Source: Isoetes taiwanensis
Taxonomy: Eukaryota > Streptophyta > Lycopodiopsida > Isoetales > Isoetaceae
Length of the DNA: 64,000 nucleotides
Direction: 5' to 3'
Assembly (NCBI GenBank): GCA_021234155.1
Contig: JAJEKV010000014.1
Span: 4,917,563-4,981,562, forward strand
Positions 23,809-34,799 of the stretch are shown here, piece by piece. Numbering within the stretch: the first letter of the stretch is position 1; each line of letters starts with the position of its first letter. Below the pieces are notes generated by a model, which saw nothing but the letters and a program-made list of their open reading frames with translations, did no database searches and was not told where the DNA came from. Both the position numbers and the translations under genes were made by a program.

Positions 23809-24685
23809 ATGGATAATGAGCTGCGAACAACACAGAAGATGGCACATATGATCGTCATTATGATATCTATGCTGTCAGATGAGGAATATGATAATGCTAA
23901 GGCCAAGGTTGACAATAGCAGTGCGTGGGAATGTTTTCTTCTAGATGATCCAGACTTAACAACAATATTCTATCATACGGATCATGATCAGGTTCATGAA
24001 GATGAGTCAGAAGAGGATGAGGATCGGGACCCTCTCCTAAGTGGTGAGATTTTGTACGAGCTACTAACTAAGGAGAAGGGCCCCTTAAATAAAAATGGTT
24101 TCCCCCCATCTTTGGCTACTTACCTCGTCGAGGCTTTTGCTCCAATTGACACAACGTGCTTGGAGCTTCATGTTGGAGGTTATATTGCCTGAGAGGCTCT
24201 GATGGGTGTTAAAAGATGTCATACTGTTTTGTGAGTGATGAACAGGCAAAAGACTTTCTTGAACCATTCCTCATGCATGTACTTGCCAAATCTCCTAAAG
24301 GCCCTTATGGCAACAAATCTTCAGCAATCAAAAGCCTCGTGGACTTATCCAACTCAAAAAGGACGATGGTTGTAGTGAGGGAACCAGTAATGCGCAGCTT
24401 GATAAGGAAAATAATGAGCAACTGGTTGCTAAACTGGCTGCTCAAAGTAATGTGATAATGCAAAACATGGGGGATATCCTTGCCTCCCTTGCGGGTGATG
24501 CAATCATCCCTACAATAGATTCACAGGTTAACATGGATTTAATTCACAAGGCAACTGAGAGAGAAGGGGCCATTGATAACCCAAGCAACTCTAGTGATTC
24601 CCAGGTTTGTCAAATCAACACTAAAATAATGTCAGTTGTGAAGGACGTAAAGAGACTAATAGAAAATAACAATTCTAATAGTTAG
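23809..24685 (+). pseudogene. unknown protein, disrupted coding region
   Basis: 23809-24192 is open for 127 codons with an acidic patch (HEDESEEDEDRD). Coding-like sequence continues in other frames. About 24302-24685 reads QLDKENNEQLVAKLAAQS, NMGDILASLAGDAIIP and finally VVKDVKRLIENNNSNS before a stop, with heptad-like spacing that suggests a coiled coil. The style resembles helper proteins of plant DNA transposons, such as Myb/SANT-like partners, but I see no domain that proves it. Frame changes near 24200 and 24360 break it, or mark introns I could not place. Confidence 0.35.
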
Positions 24686-24950
24686 AAAAGCACATAGATT
24701 AAGGATGGCGAAGGGGAGAATGCCTAACGCAAATCATGTCTGGCGCATTTGTATTGTTGCAATGCATAATATAAAAGTGTGCATGTTAATCATATCTTGC
24801 TGACCAAATACGTGTTTGATATTTCAGCTTCCCTTGCGTGATTTTATCATGTCTTTATGTTGTGTCATTAACTTTTTTATTTTTTGTTGCACCAAGTATT
24901 GACGGCTTTAATATTCAATTCCTCCTGCATTGCTGGAGCACGGTGCACTA

Positions 24951-25626
24951 TATAACATGTGTTTGGGGTCCGGGCTCGGGATCGCCTGAGGGACAGATCT
25001 CTGTGAGATCCGTGAAGTCCGGCAGGGCAAATCCTGAGACACTCTTGTCACGCGGGATTTTTGCTAACAGAGGAAAGAACAAGAAAAACTCAGATAAAAC
25101 AGCAATGGCAATACACAATGAAACACACAAGACACTTGTGGAGAACACGGCAATCCATTGATCAAAACAAGTGTATAATGAAGGCTCAAAAGAGCGCACA
25201 ACAGGCGACCAGCATGTCTGCTCTGTAGTGACACAAAAGAACACTCTGAACCTTCCTTTTTGAAGGAGCAAAAATGCTACAATATATAGGAACACGGAGT
25301 GGCCTACGGGCCTGAATCTGATCCTCATCATGACAACGCGTGCTCCACTACTTGGGCACTCGAACAGGAATCTGAGCTGTCCGCGGCCGTGCTAACAGAC
25401 AAGTAGTGGCCCGCCGTGGGTCCTACCTTTGGGTCTTCTGCTTCTTGGAGGAGCTTTGACCCGCCGTGGCGCCTTGTGGATTCCTCTTCTTGGACACCGT
25501 GGCCAGTGGGGCCTCGCCCTCATGCAGCAAGTATAGACCTGTGTGTCTGCCAGGCACAGGGCTAACAACATGTAGAGCATACACCCCCTCAAGCTTTATC
25601 TGCACTTGAGTCACCATATAACATGT
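24951..25626 (-). mobile_element. LTR-like fragment flanked by a 10-bp duplication
   Basis: TATAACATGT occurs at 24951-24960 and again at 25617-25626. Inside, the minus strand reads ..GCTTGAGGGGG then TGTATGCTC (about 25592-25575), like a polypurine tract followed by an LTR start. The other end reads CCCCAAACACA. The block AACATGTAGAGCATAC is repeated at about 25567 and 25621. This could be a decayed LTR with a little internal sequence, or another retroposon. Confidence 0.35.
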
Positions 25627-25936
25627 AGAGCATACATGTCTTAAAAGTAAAGAAAAGCGCAAGAACAATCTTTAAATGTTTTGGTTGTCGCTTCTGTATA
25701 TCCTACTAAGTTTTGTAGTTTAAATATTTTTTACCTAATCAAGGTGCTACGCCCATATAGGCTCATGCTATTTTTGTTGTAACAATGACATGTTTAAGAA
25801 CCTTGTTTGTGCTTTTTCCAATGATATTTATTGGTTAATGTCATCATGCTTTGGAAAAATCTTGATATGATCTTCTCAAACTTGTGGTCCTATATCATTT
25901 ATATACTCTATTTCTTTTTATTTAGTTTTTCAAACG

Positions 25937-26990
25937 AGATAAGATAAGATAAGATGAATTTTTATGTCCATGGGAACCCAACGGGTTATGGGACGGCACA
26001 TGCAAGGGCAACATCCCATCTAAAACCTGGGGACTAGGCCCCATCACCAAACACAATAACCAAATATTAAAAGGCTACCAAGAATAATATAAGATAATGC
26101 TAATGCTAGTGGTAAATGTATGTTTCTAAAATTATCTAGACATAGCCAGTCCAAGGATTGGAAGGCCATTGATCTAGAATAATTGCTGCGCCTCCCCTGT
26201 ACACTGCCCATTTCTTTTGCAGGCGGGCTGCCTTCACCTTGCAGAGCTCCTCCTTACGGTTACATAATTGAAGAGGGGAGAGGTCCTCCTGTACTGAGAA
26301 ACTAGTCCCTCTGAGATGGTTTCCATGTTGAAGAACATGTAAACGGCTAAGAGTGTCTTGAAACCGAACCAAAGGATGGCGAGGACGATCAGGTCTTGCC
26401 GCTCCCACCCTAGTAGCGGAGACAACTCCACCAACCTTCACATGCATGACATCAGTGAAAAAATGCAAAGCCGCATCCATATCAGAAAAGGCATCATCTT
26501 CTGCCTCTGCCACCCCTATAATACGCAAGTTCAGGCTCCTGGTAACAGAAGATACTGAGGCAGCCTGCTCTTGTCTGCTAGCTCGGCACTGCGACTCCTG
26601 GTCCCCTTGGGATTGTGGAGATGTCTGTACGCCCACCTCAACATGCTCCCTTTCCAATGTCTGCACTTCCGCTTCAACACAATGTTTCTTCTGTGGCTAT
26701 AATTCTGTATCTAGTGTCTGTACTGAGGCATCACTCGTGCCCACATACTGGGCTTTAGGGTCTGGAACGAAGGCATGTATTAACTGTAATAAGTGTGCCC
26801 ATCTCTCAATAGACACGATTGGTCGCGAAGTGTAGGCGGCAAACACTGAACTTGCAGATCTAGAGCACTTTGGAGATCCTCCCGATCTTGGAAGGTAAAT
26901 GTACCAGGCCTGCTTGTGCCAATATGAAGAGGCTGCTGGGGACCAAAAAGAGAAGATGGCAAATCCATTATTACACTGGAATTAGCTTGC
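25937..26990 (-). mobile_element. LINE derivative with ORF1 and 3' end but no ORF2
   Basis: On the minus strand ORF1 sequence (26968-26136) is followed after about 180 bp by a 3' end reading GGTTCCCATGGACATAAAAA and a tail of TTATC units (25957-25937). No endonuclease or reverse transcriptase lies between. A second copy with the same junction is at 47350-47800, so the ORF2 loss is probably a property of the family. Confidence 0.65.
26136..26968 (-). pseudogene. L1-like ORF1 RNA-binding protein
   Basis: The main open part (26666-26136) reads NLRIIGVAEAEDDAFSDMDA, then RVGAARPDRPRHPLVRF and GTSFSVQEDLSPLQLCNRKE, then KKWAVYRGGAAIILDQ. This is the RRM-like plus C-terminal layout of L1 ORF1 (Transposase_22-type) proteins, which bind LINE RNA and act as chaperones. 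A basic start and a possible coiled coil come first. The N-terminal piece (26968-26780) is in another frame, so a frameshift near 26700 breaks it. Confidence 0.72.
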
Positions 26991-27269
26991 CCCTATGCTA
27001 GACCGAGCACATGTGGGACGAGGGACCTCCTGTGCAAACAATGATTCCTGAGTAGGAGGCTTTTTATTAAAATAATTTTAGTAAATAGATTCTTGAAATG
27101 GAAATTTTATTTTAAAACCTGTCAATTTTCTTCTTTTGACTCCCCCATAATGGCAACCCACTCCTAAAAGATCGGGCATTTTTTAAAGTTTGAGGCCAAA
27201 ACTAGCATAATCTTAAGGAATCTTAGGAAATATTCTTTTATTAGTGCAACTGCAGGTCATTAGTGCATT

Positions 27270-27432
27270 TGCTAGGTCACCTTGTTCAATATGTAACCTG
27301 TAAAAAAGTGTGGCAAACCTGTAAGAAAACTTGTATGAAACCTGTATATATTTGCTAAGTCACCTTGTTCAATATGTAACCTGTACAAAAGTGTGGCAAA
27401 CTTGTAAGAAAACTTGTATGAAACCTATATAT
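27270..27432. repeat. 81-bp tandem duplication
   Basis: TCACCTTGTTCAATATGTAA and the following sequence to AACTTGTATGAAACCT occurs twice, about 27270-27351 and 27352-27432, with only a few differences. Confidence 0.85.
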
Positions 27433-27572
27433 GTTTGCCCACACATTCTCATTAAAAATCCTTAATCAACTTTTGCATTCTATCCCTGTATCCTGAAGTT
27501 TGAAAAGTTTCCCTTAAACATTGTAGCTGACCGTTGCAATATCCTTTCACCATTTCAGTTGTCTCCTCTCCC

Positions 27573-27577
27573 AATGC
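27573..27577. repeat. target-site duplication, left
   Basis: AATGC immediately precedes the left LTR and recurs at 46859-46863 immediately after the right LTR. Confidence 0.9.
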
Positions 27578-29120
27578 TGTGACGCTCCTTGCGCTATATA
27601 CGACAGCCCGCCGTATACATCGAAGGATCTTCCCCATCCAACGGCACCCGTCGTATGGGCCCTCTGTCTAACTCGTGTCTGGGGTCCAGACGATCGAGTA
27701 GAGGACACAGAGGTGTCATTCCGTCCCGTCCTCTATGGGGTCCCTATGTCAGCGGAAGCAAAAATATACAACATAAGCACTAGCTACAATAACAATAAAC
27801 TACCTCGAAGGGTAGTGATAATCCATCTAACCATGTCATCAAATACAACAATACGATGAATGCGTCAAATACATCAAATAGAGGCTCCTACCCAGGGCTC
27901 AGACTCAAGGGGAGTCGTGGACGGTACCGGGCCTCCGGATAGAACGTGAATCGAAGTTATGGCAATGACTTGGGGCGGCAATAGACAATGGCTAGGGTTG
28001 ACCACTCCATCCGCCCCTCCTGTGCATACTTTGCGAGATAGGCTAAATCAGGCTCGACGTGGATCAACTTCCGGGAGACGTAATCCCATGGTATCACCCA
28101 ACGAGACTACTCGGGTTGCATCTCCCCGGTCCGATGAGGAGGTAGGAAGGGTTGCATCTCCCCTCCCGAGTGCGGTGGCTCCATGGGCGCTAGAGGATCG
28201 TGGGCGACACACGCCCATACCCGGATGAACTCCCCAAAACAAGAGCCAAGCCGACACTTGCAACTCTTGAGAGTCGAGGCGACACCATTGACCCAGAAGT
28301 GCGGACCCATACCCGACCCACGCGGTGACCGACTATGAGTCTAGCCCGCTATGAGACCCGGTAGCCGCCGCCAGGGTCCTCCCTCCACTTTGCCACCCAC
28401 CCGTTGTGTGGTGCTCGGTCATTCCATAGCCTCCGTGAGCGGTGGGGCTCTATGCACGAGCCGCATAATAATGGGAACTAGTGGGTCTAAACTAGGAGCA
28501 TCATCTACTAGTGGCTACTAGGTCTCTACCCCCCTTCCCAATACACAAGAGGTGCAAATATGAGATCAACCAACATCATATCAACATAATCTTGATAATA
28601 AAAGAGAATAACAACTAATCCTAATCACATACATCTAACCTATAATTAGGGTTCATTGATTAGGGTTCATGTTCAGAACAATAGGTTCTAGAATGGCTCT
28701 ACTGCAATACTGGAATCTATTCGAAATACCTTTTCGACGCTACCGCTAATTCCACTGTTCTCCATCTCGGCAACTAACTGCTTTTACCCCAGTATCGTCG
28801 AAGGCGGTCTTGAAGTCCGAGCTCGATCCGCGAACTGGTGGGTCTGAGGTTGGTGGAGCCAAAAGTGGCTAGGGTTTAGGGTTTAGCCTTTTTATATGTT
28901 AGGGTTTACATGAGTGCCACTTGGCTCCTATAGGTGAGTCTATGTGGTGGTATGCCTATGAGGTGAGGCCATGTGGAAATGGCTTCTTACCTTAGGTTGG
29001 CTAAGTTATAGATAACTTAGTCATTACCCCCACATTGGTCGTATACATGTCTAGGGATGTAGAAATGTATGGTGACGTGACTATACGTATGTATGCCGTA
29101 TATTTTAGGGGAACGTCACA
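27578..29120 (-). repeat. 3' LTR of the chromovirus
   Basis: 1543 bp, TGTGACG..CGTCACA, paired with 45306-46858. Most stretches are identical to the other LTR; differences cluster at about 27910-28380 and 28730-28850. Confidence 0.95.
28871..28909 (-). promoter_or_regulatory. LTR promoter: TATA box flanked by teloboxes
   Basis: On the minus strand: AACCCTAACATATAAAAAGG, followed by CTAAACCCTAAACCCTA. The TATA-like ATATAAAAA sits between AAACCCTA teloboxes, a plant promoter element. The same array is at 46610-46647 in the 5' LTR, where it would drive the element. Confidence 0.6.
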
Positions 29121-29135
29121 TTCTCCCCCCCTTGG
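29121..29135 (-). promoter_or_regulatory. polypurine tract
   Basis: On the minus strand AAGGGGGGGAGAA lies directly against the 3' LTR start TGTGACG. This is the expected plus-strand primer for reverse transcription. Confidence 0.9.
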
Positions 29136-29769
29136 GTTAATGCTGTCCTCAGCATTACATAAGGTGAACCTGCATCACATATCACAACACATATGCACCA
29201 TAACACTTCAATATTATTATAGTTATGAACTACTAATGCCAATTACAGCAATATAATTGTGAAGCTATAATCTCGTTTTAGAAAAATTATATAGCTCCAA
29301 CAATTTATTTATTTAGACTTATTTATTATAATAGATTATAACATTCATAGAGTTCAATAACTGAATGAAATGTTATAACTCCTGTTTATGTCATGATGCG
29401 CTCCCTCTTGACAATCCCCTCTCCTCTATTGGCCTGCAAGAGCACATCACGTTAGTTTAATTAGTAATTTGTGGTTTTATAAGGGTCCACACCCTTTTAT
29501 TTTTAATTTAACCTACATGAATGCAACATTTCCCCGGCATAGGGGGAGGATGCTTCCCCCATAGTGGCCGTGGAGATGTGTCCTATCATGCCTAAGATGC
29601 ATGCATGTCTGATGCCTACATCATGGCGTAGGGAACATTAAAGGTGATCCCATCATCGCCCATGATCTCATGCTTAACTTACACGCGTCTTGGCTATGCA
29701 AAGGTGATTGCGTGGACTCTTTGACCCGTCAAGGTCGAGTCGCTACTTAATGCCTGCACTCACCTTGCC
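29136..29769. other. chromovirus 3' untranslated region
   Basis: Non-coding DNA between the integrase stop and the polypurine tract. No additional gene is visible. Confidence 0.6.
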
Positions 29770-31449
29770 TTAATCATTGCTAACGATGTCCGTGGCGAGC
29801 TGGCCTTTGCATTGCTCCATAAACTGTGGGTATTGCTTCTCGAGATCAGATTTAAGTACCCATGTTGCGTCTTCCACTGGCAAGTGTTTCCACTTGACCA
29901 AATATTGGAGGAACTGAGATCTCCTTGTTTTCTTATATGCCTTGTCAAGAAGAGCTTCTGGGACGATCTCAAGTTGTTCTTCGGTCATTTCCAACAAGGT
30001 TGGAGTCTCCAATATCTCCCCCGGATTAGGAGTATGCTTTTTCAAAAGGCTTACATGGAAGACTTTATGAACCTTCAAGTGGGTGGGGAGATCCAATTTA
30101 TAGGATTGGTTACCTATTCTCTGAACAATTTTGAATGGTCCCGCCCACCTTGGAGCAAGCTTCTTGCAATTGCCGATTCTGAGCTTTGCTTGTTTAACTT
30201 TTATCTTAAGCCAAACATTATCCCCTACTTGGAATTCTCTTTCGGTTCTATGCTTATTGGCTATGCTCTTTTGTCTACTTCTTGCTGCCAATAAATAGCC
30301 TCTAACTTCGTCGACTAATTGCTGCATATCGGTCAACATTTGTTGAGAAACTTCAACCTTGGACACTGGGTTATGCCACGTGTCTGGTGTTAGACATTGA
30401 TAGCCATAATTTATCATGAAGGGGGACATTTGCGAGGATTCCTGCTTGGTACTGTTATATGCAAACTCTACCAAGTAAATATAGTCACCCCATTTTGACT
30501 GTTTATTCCATACATAGTTCCTCAACATGTCTTCTAATATTCGATTGGTCCGTTCCGTTTGCCCATCAGTTTGGGGATGATATGCTGTACTCATGGACAA
30601 CTTTGTCTGGATCGTGTTGAAGAAATCCTTCCAGAAGGCACTTATGAACTTAGGATCTCTATCAGAGATGATTTCCCTTGGCATACCATGCAATCTAAAT
30701 ATTTCCTTTGCAAAAAGCAAGGCGGTATCCAAAGCTGTATCGGTGGTTCGACACGGCAAAAAGTGAGCCATCTTTGATAGCTTGTCGACCACCACCATTA
30801 AGGCATCATGGCCTCTTGGTGTTTTTGGGAGTCCGGTTATAAAATCCATGCTCACTACCTCCCATTTAGCATTTGGCACTGCCAAGGGTTCTAAGGTTCC
30901 TGGAATTCGGAGTTGCTCCGCTTTTGTTTGCTGGCACAATTGACACTGCCGAATATAGTTGGCAATGTCCTTTTTCATGCCTGGCCAGAAGTAACTACTT
31001 CTTATCTTGAAGTAAGTTTTCATAAACCCTGCGTGGCCGGCTATTGGGCTATTATGAGTATCATGAAGAATTAACTTCCTTACTCCTGATGCCTCTGGGA
31101 CGCAAAGTTTGTCCTTGTGGTATAAAAGATTACCTTCCTTTTTATATCTTTTATAAGCTTCTCTTTCTTTATCTGTCCTTGCTGCTTTGCAAAGACTAGC
31201 CCATACTTCCTTGAATTCCCTGCTTGAAGGCAAGACTTCTTCAATCTTTTTCCCAAATTCACTGGACAAGGTGGAGATGGCATTGCAATGCACTCGAGTT
31301 TCTAATGGTCGGCGAGAGAGTGCGTCGGCAACCACATTTAATTTGCCTGGCTTATAGACTATCTCGAAGTCATATTCTTCGAGGAATTCCATCCAGCGTC
31401 TTTGCCTCAAGTTGAGGAGTGGTTGTGTAAAAATGTATTGGAGGCTCAC
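29770..31449 (-). CDS. chromovirus Pol C-part: RNase H end, integrase, chromodomain
   Basis: 559 residues without a stop. The start carries the end of RNase H and connection (RRWMEFLEEYDFEIVYKPGK). The integrase zinc finger follows at about residues 130-170 (HDTHNSPIAGH.. and CQLCQQ). The DDE core has SMDFITGLPK (first D), IISDRDPKF (second D) and YHPQTDGQTERTNR (E). A GPF-like segment (RWAGPFKIVQRIG) and a C-terminal chromodomain (LQYLVKWKHLPVEDATWV) end the protein. Integrase inserts the DNA copy and the chromodomain targets chromatin. The upstream reading frame joins RT/RNase H through frame breaks. The frame is longer and better kept than those of gag and RT. Confidence 0.93.
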   Translation of the reverse strand: MSLQYIFTQPLLNLRQRRWMEFLEEYDFEIVYKPGKLNVVADALSRRPLETRVHCNAISTLSSEFGKKIEEVLPSSREFKEVWASLCKAARTDKEREAYKRYKKEGNLLYHKDKLCVPEASGVRKLILHDTHNSPIAGHAGFMKTYFKIRSSYFWPGMKKDIANYIRQCQLCQQTKAEQLRIPGTLEPLAVPNAKWEVVSMDFITGLPKTPRGHDALMVVVDKLSKMAHFLPCRTTDTALDTALLFAKEIFRLHGMPREIISDRDPKFISAFWKDFFNTIQTKLSMSTAYHPQTDGQTERTNRILEDMLRNYVWNKQSKWGDYIYLVEFAYNSTKQESSQMSPFMINYGYQCLTPDTWHNPVSKVEVSQQMLTDMQQLVDEVRGYLLAARSRQKSIANKHRTEREFQVGDNVWLKIKVKQAKLRIGNCKKLAPRWAGPFKIVQRIGNQSYKLDLPTHLKVHKVFHVSLLKKHTPNPGEILETPTLLEMTEEQLEIVPEALLDKAYKKTRRSQFLQYLVKWKHLPVEDATWVLKSDLEKQYPQFMEQCKGQLATDIVSND

Positions 31450-31513
31450 GGTGATCGATATCTAACTGAAATTTCCTGCCAAGCAAATAATGCCTCCAAA
31501 TCTGAAGAGCTCT

Positions 31514-31762
31514 CTACAACACTAGAAGTTCTTGATCATGGGTTGGATAGCGCTGTTCAGCGTCATTCATCTTCTTAGAATCGTAGGCTACCACTCTTCC
31601 TTCTTGCATGAGGACTCCACCAGTTGCTAGCTTACTTGCATCAGTTGCTACTAGCTTGTCCTTATTTGGATCTGGTAGGGTGAGCACTTGGTGCTTTTTG
31701 TTAAAACTTCTTTGAGCTTTTCGAATGAAGCTTGAACATTCTCTAGCCAGTGTGCCTCCCAA
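31514..31762 (-). CDS. chromovirus RNase H region, part of Pol
   Basis: The reading LPDPNKDKLVATDASKLATG followed by GVLMQEGRVVAYDSKKM and YPTHDQELLVL is the RNase H fold start of Ty3/gypsy Pol, with the first catalytic aspartate in ATDAS and the glutamate of DQELL. It is cut off by a frame break before the downstream ORF at 31449. Confidence 0.85.
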   Translation of the reverse strand: MGGTLARECSSFIRKAQRSFNKKHQVLTLPDPNKDKLVATDASKLATGGVLMQEGRVVAYDSKKMNDAEQRYPTHDQELLVL

Positions 31763-31831
31763 TCTTTTACCTTTTTATTCTTAGTAAGGTCCGACAAAGG
31801 GGATGCCCACTTAGCGAAGTCCTTTACAAAT

Positions 31832-32158
31832 TTACGGTAGTATCCTGCTAAGCCAAGAAAACTTCTTACTTAGAGACATTCTTTGGTGCTTTGGCCAATC
31901 CACTATGGCTTCTATTTTTCTTGGGTCCGTTGAGATTCCCTCTGCTGTGACCACATGCCCCAAATATTCCACTCTAGTTGTTGCAAAGTGACATTTGGAA
32001 AGTTTAGCATACAAACGATGTCGTCTTAGCTTTTCTAATACCCTCCTCAAATGTACGACATGTTCTTCCATAGACTTGCTATAAATTAGAATGTCATCGA
32101 AAAATATGATGACAAATTCATCTAGAAAGTCCCTGAAGATGTCATTCATCAGACGCAT
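31832..32158 (-). CDS. chromovirus reverse transcriptase, palm and thumb part
   Basis: MRLMNDIFRDFLDEFVIIFF leads into DDILIYSKS, the catalytic box, here FFDD where Y/FxDD is usual. HLRRVLEKLRRHRLYAKLSK and VEYLGHVVTAEGIS follow, as in all Ty3/gypsy RTs. The preceding fingers (about 32160-32411, including the LSNAP motif before MRLMND) are present but carry several frame breaks. Confidence 0.88.
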   Translation of the reverse strand: MRLMNDIFRDFLDEFVIIFFDDILIYSKSMEEHVVHLRRVLEKLRRHRLYAKLSKCHFATTRVEYLGHVVTAEGISTDPRKIEAIVDWPKHQRMSLSKKFSWLSRILP

Positions 32159-32411
32159 AAACGTTGCTTTGGAGCATTTGATAGACCAAAAGGCATGGCC
32201 CGTGAACTCATAATGCCGTCTGCAGCGTTCAAGCGGTCTTATGGATATCCTCCTCCTTGATTCTTATTTGGTGATAACCAGACCTTAAATCAATTTTTGA
32301 AAAGAGCTTTGCTCCTTGGAGCTGGTCCATTAGATCATCCGCTCTTGGCAATGCATATTTGTTCTTTATCGTTTGCTTGTTGGTGGCGATAATCAATGCA
32401 CATCCGTAGAC

Positions 32412-33401
32412 TTAGTCTTTCTTCTTGGCGAAGAGGATGGGTGCACCAAACGGTGATACACTTGGCCTAATGAACCCAATCTCTAATAATTCTTGCAGTT
32501 GCTTCTTGAGCTCAGCTAGCTCAGGTGTGCTCATCCTATATGGGGCTTTGCTAATTGGTTTTGCATCTGGTGCAAGAGTGATTTCACATTCGACACCTCT
32601 GTAAGGCGGTAATTCTCGGATTTCATCCGGAAATAGGTCATGAAATTCTTTAATTAACTTGCCAATTGCCCTAGGTAATTGTTTCAAATTTTCATTCTCC
32701 TTCTTATTCTTTTCGTTTGGATCTATGGCTTCTAGCCTAAGGATATAATCAACCTCATCCTTGGAGATGCATTTACGCAATTGTTTTAATGACATGCACT
32801 GCATTATTGAGGCAATTTTCTTACCTTTGACCAAAAAACGTTTGCCATTAGGTGCCATGATTGATATCTCATGTTTATCACAATCGATGACTGCTTTAGC
32901 TGGCTTTAAGAATTCCATGCCGACTATGAGATCATATTTTCCAATATCCATGACTTCAGCCCCCATGTTCAAATTTGCCCCGCTCAATGCTATATCAAAG
33001 TTCACTCTTTTTCCTTTTGTATGGCGTATTGCTCCACTTGCCATGCTCACTGGTCTGGGCTTTGACTTGAGGATCTTTGTTTTGAGTAGCACTGCCAATC
33101 TAGGAGATGCGAAGTTGTGGGAGCTTCCTGTGTCTATTAGGACTCGATATGGTTTATCATCTATAATGCCCTCTGCTAAAATGACAGTGGACTGACTCTC
33201 CACATTTTCGGTTTCTATGGCTGCACAAATTCTACACTCACCTTCGATGAAGTCTTGGGCCTCCTCCTCGTCGACGTCAATGTCTGTTGGGGAATCCCAT
33301 CCTTCAAGATCTGCCATAGGCTGCTTGCATGACAAAGGGCACTTTCGTGAGTCGCGATGTCTGGTTGGAAGCACACGAAGCACAACTTTTTCCTTATACA
33401 T
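32412..33401 (-). CDS. chromovirus nucleocapsid end, protease and RT start
   Basis: About residues 60-190 hold the aspartic protease (YRVLIDTGSSHNFASPRL, catalytic DTG, later DLIVGMEFL). From about residue 270 the RT begins (YRMSTPELAELKKQLQELLE, FIRPSVSPFGAPILFAKKKD). Just upstream a CCHC zinc knuckle can be read across two frames: CFVCF on one, HRDSRKC on the other, implying one lost base near 33370. The stop at 32412 falls in a stretch where RT homology continues in other frames. Confidence 0.9.
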   Translation of the reverse strand: MYKEKVVLRVLPTRHRDSRKCPLSCKQPMADLEGWDSPTDIDVDEEEAQDFIEGECRICAAIETENVESQSTVILAEGIIDDKPYRVLIDTGSSHNFASPRLAVLLKTKILKSKPRPVSMASGAIRHTKGKRVNFDIALSGANLNMGAEVMDIGKYDLIVGMEFLKPAKAVIDCDKHEISIMAPNGKRFLVKGKKIASIMQCMSLKQLRKCISKDEVDYILRLEAIDPNEKNKKENENLKQLPRAIGKLIKEFHDLFPDEIRELPPYRGVECEITLAPDAKPISKAPYRMSTPELAELKKQLQELLEIGFIRPSVSPFGAPILFAKKKD

Positions 33402-34601
33402 TAGTCCCTTTTTTTCCTTAGGTATCTTTGTTCAAAAATTGCTTCCACGGACTTTCCGCCCGGGAAGGTCTTTGTATAAGGTTCCTTAAAGGATGTCTTT
33501 TTGTCATTTTTACCCTGGTACTGTTGTGCTCTTCCCTGTGCAGGGGTTGGCGCTTTTTGGTTGAAGCTACCTGTTGATTTCCCCTTGTCGTATCTCTGAC
33601 CGTCTCTGCTTATTTGGGTTTTCGCGGTGTCTCCTCCGGACTCAAAGCCTTATCTTACGCTTCCCCTCTTGTCACGGGGTTTATTGCGGACTAATCTTTT
33701 GATGTTGCTATTAAGCCCCTCTATATAACCATCAACTGCGCACGCCTTTACGTTATCACGGGAACATTTAACCTTAGCCTCATAAACTCCTCTCGTGTAT
33801 TTGGCTCTGAGGCAGATTCCCTTGGTCGGGCGGTAGAACTGGCTTTGTATCGGCGGCTAGTATGTGAGCGTGTACGTAATGCTTCGGAAAAGCCTTGCTG
33901 AAGGTTTTGAATCGACAATTGTTTCTCCTCGGCCTATTTGACTTTGCATACCCTTCCACCATATCTTGTATTTGGTCCTATCAAGTTGGCGGTTGCTACC
34001 TTGCCAATATCTTTGTCCTTCATGCCATATGAATTCCCGAATTCTTCCATCTCATCTAGCCGGGCTTGACTTCCATTCACGATCTGTCTTTCCACGGCTG
34101 TCCCGGCTTGCGTGTTTTCGGGACATTGCTCATTGCCTTTGTCTATTTTCTTTTTGATAATCCTCGCTTTCTGCGGTGCTTGTGCACTGCTATGTGGTAT
34201 GCGAACTGGCTTGTCGAGTCACTATCTGAGCTATCATTCGAGCTGTCGTCTGAGCCTGAACTCGAAGAGTTTTGGTATCTTCTGGTCCTTTTCTTTCTCT
34301 TGTTGTGTCCGGACGACTGTGGAGCAGGTTGTGGTTCTGGCTGACTGTTGAGTTGATGTTCCTCTTCCTGAAGAGGTGGTTGTTGTGGTCCATATTCCTC
34401 CCCTCGAATGAGTGGGGTGACAATCTGCACCAACTCGCGCATTTGCCTGCCCATTTCTACCAGGCGCCTGTTTATCTCTGCTGGTGTCATCTCGACCTCC
34501 TGTGCTTCTCGGCCGAATAAGTTTCTTGGTGCCCAATTAGAGGCTTGGCCTTGACTTCCTTGATTCTGTGGAGTGGTTGTGAAGTTCCTGGCTGCAAACA
34601 T
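33402..34601 (-). pseudogene. chromovirus gag, frame-broken
   Basis: 34601-34143 is open (152 codons): a Gln/Pro-rich region (PQQPPLQEEEHQLNSQPEPQ), a basic patch (NKRKKRTRR) and a Ser/Asp-rich stretch. Gag-like sequence continues to the zinc knuckle near 33370 in changing frames. The first bases follow TTTGCAG, a possible 3' splice site, so the ATG at 34601 may not be the true start. Gag would form the particle. Confidence 0.6.
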
Positions 34602-34799
34602 TAATCAAGGATATGCATTATGTACTATGGTTACTAAGATGTTATTGCTATGGTATTTATCTTACTTTCGATGAAGAACTTATAGCAAAACACTTATATT
34701 CACAACAAAGAAAATTACATATTTGATCTCAAAATTTGAGTTCAAGAATACTATTTTAAGATATATCTAACCGAGGTCTTGGGCTCTAGTCTTGTGCCA

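Noticed and set aside
24838-25331. Open frames of 107-127 codons on both strands
   Set aside because: Within the LTR-like fragment, overlapping on opposite strands, with no domain; chance ORFs.
29812-34520. Long plus-strand ORFs opposite the chromovirus gag-pol
   Set aside because: They are antisense shadows of the coding strand; none shows a domain.
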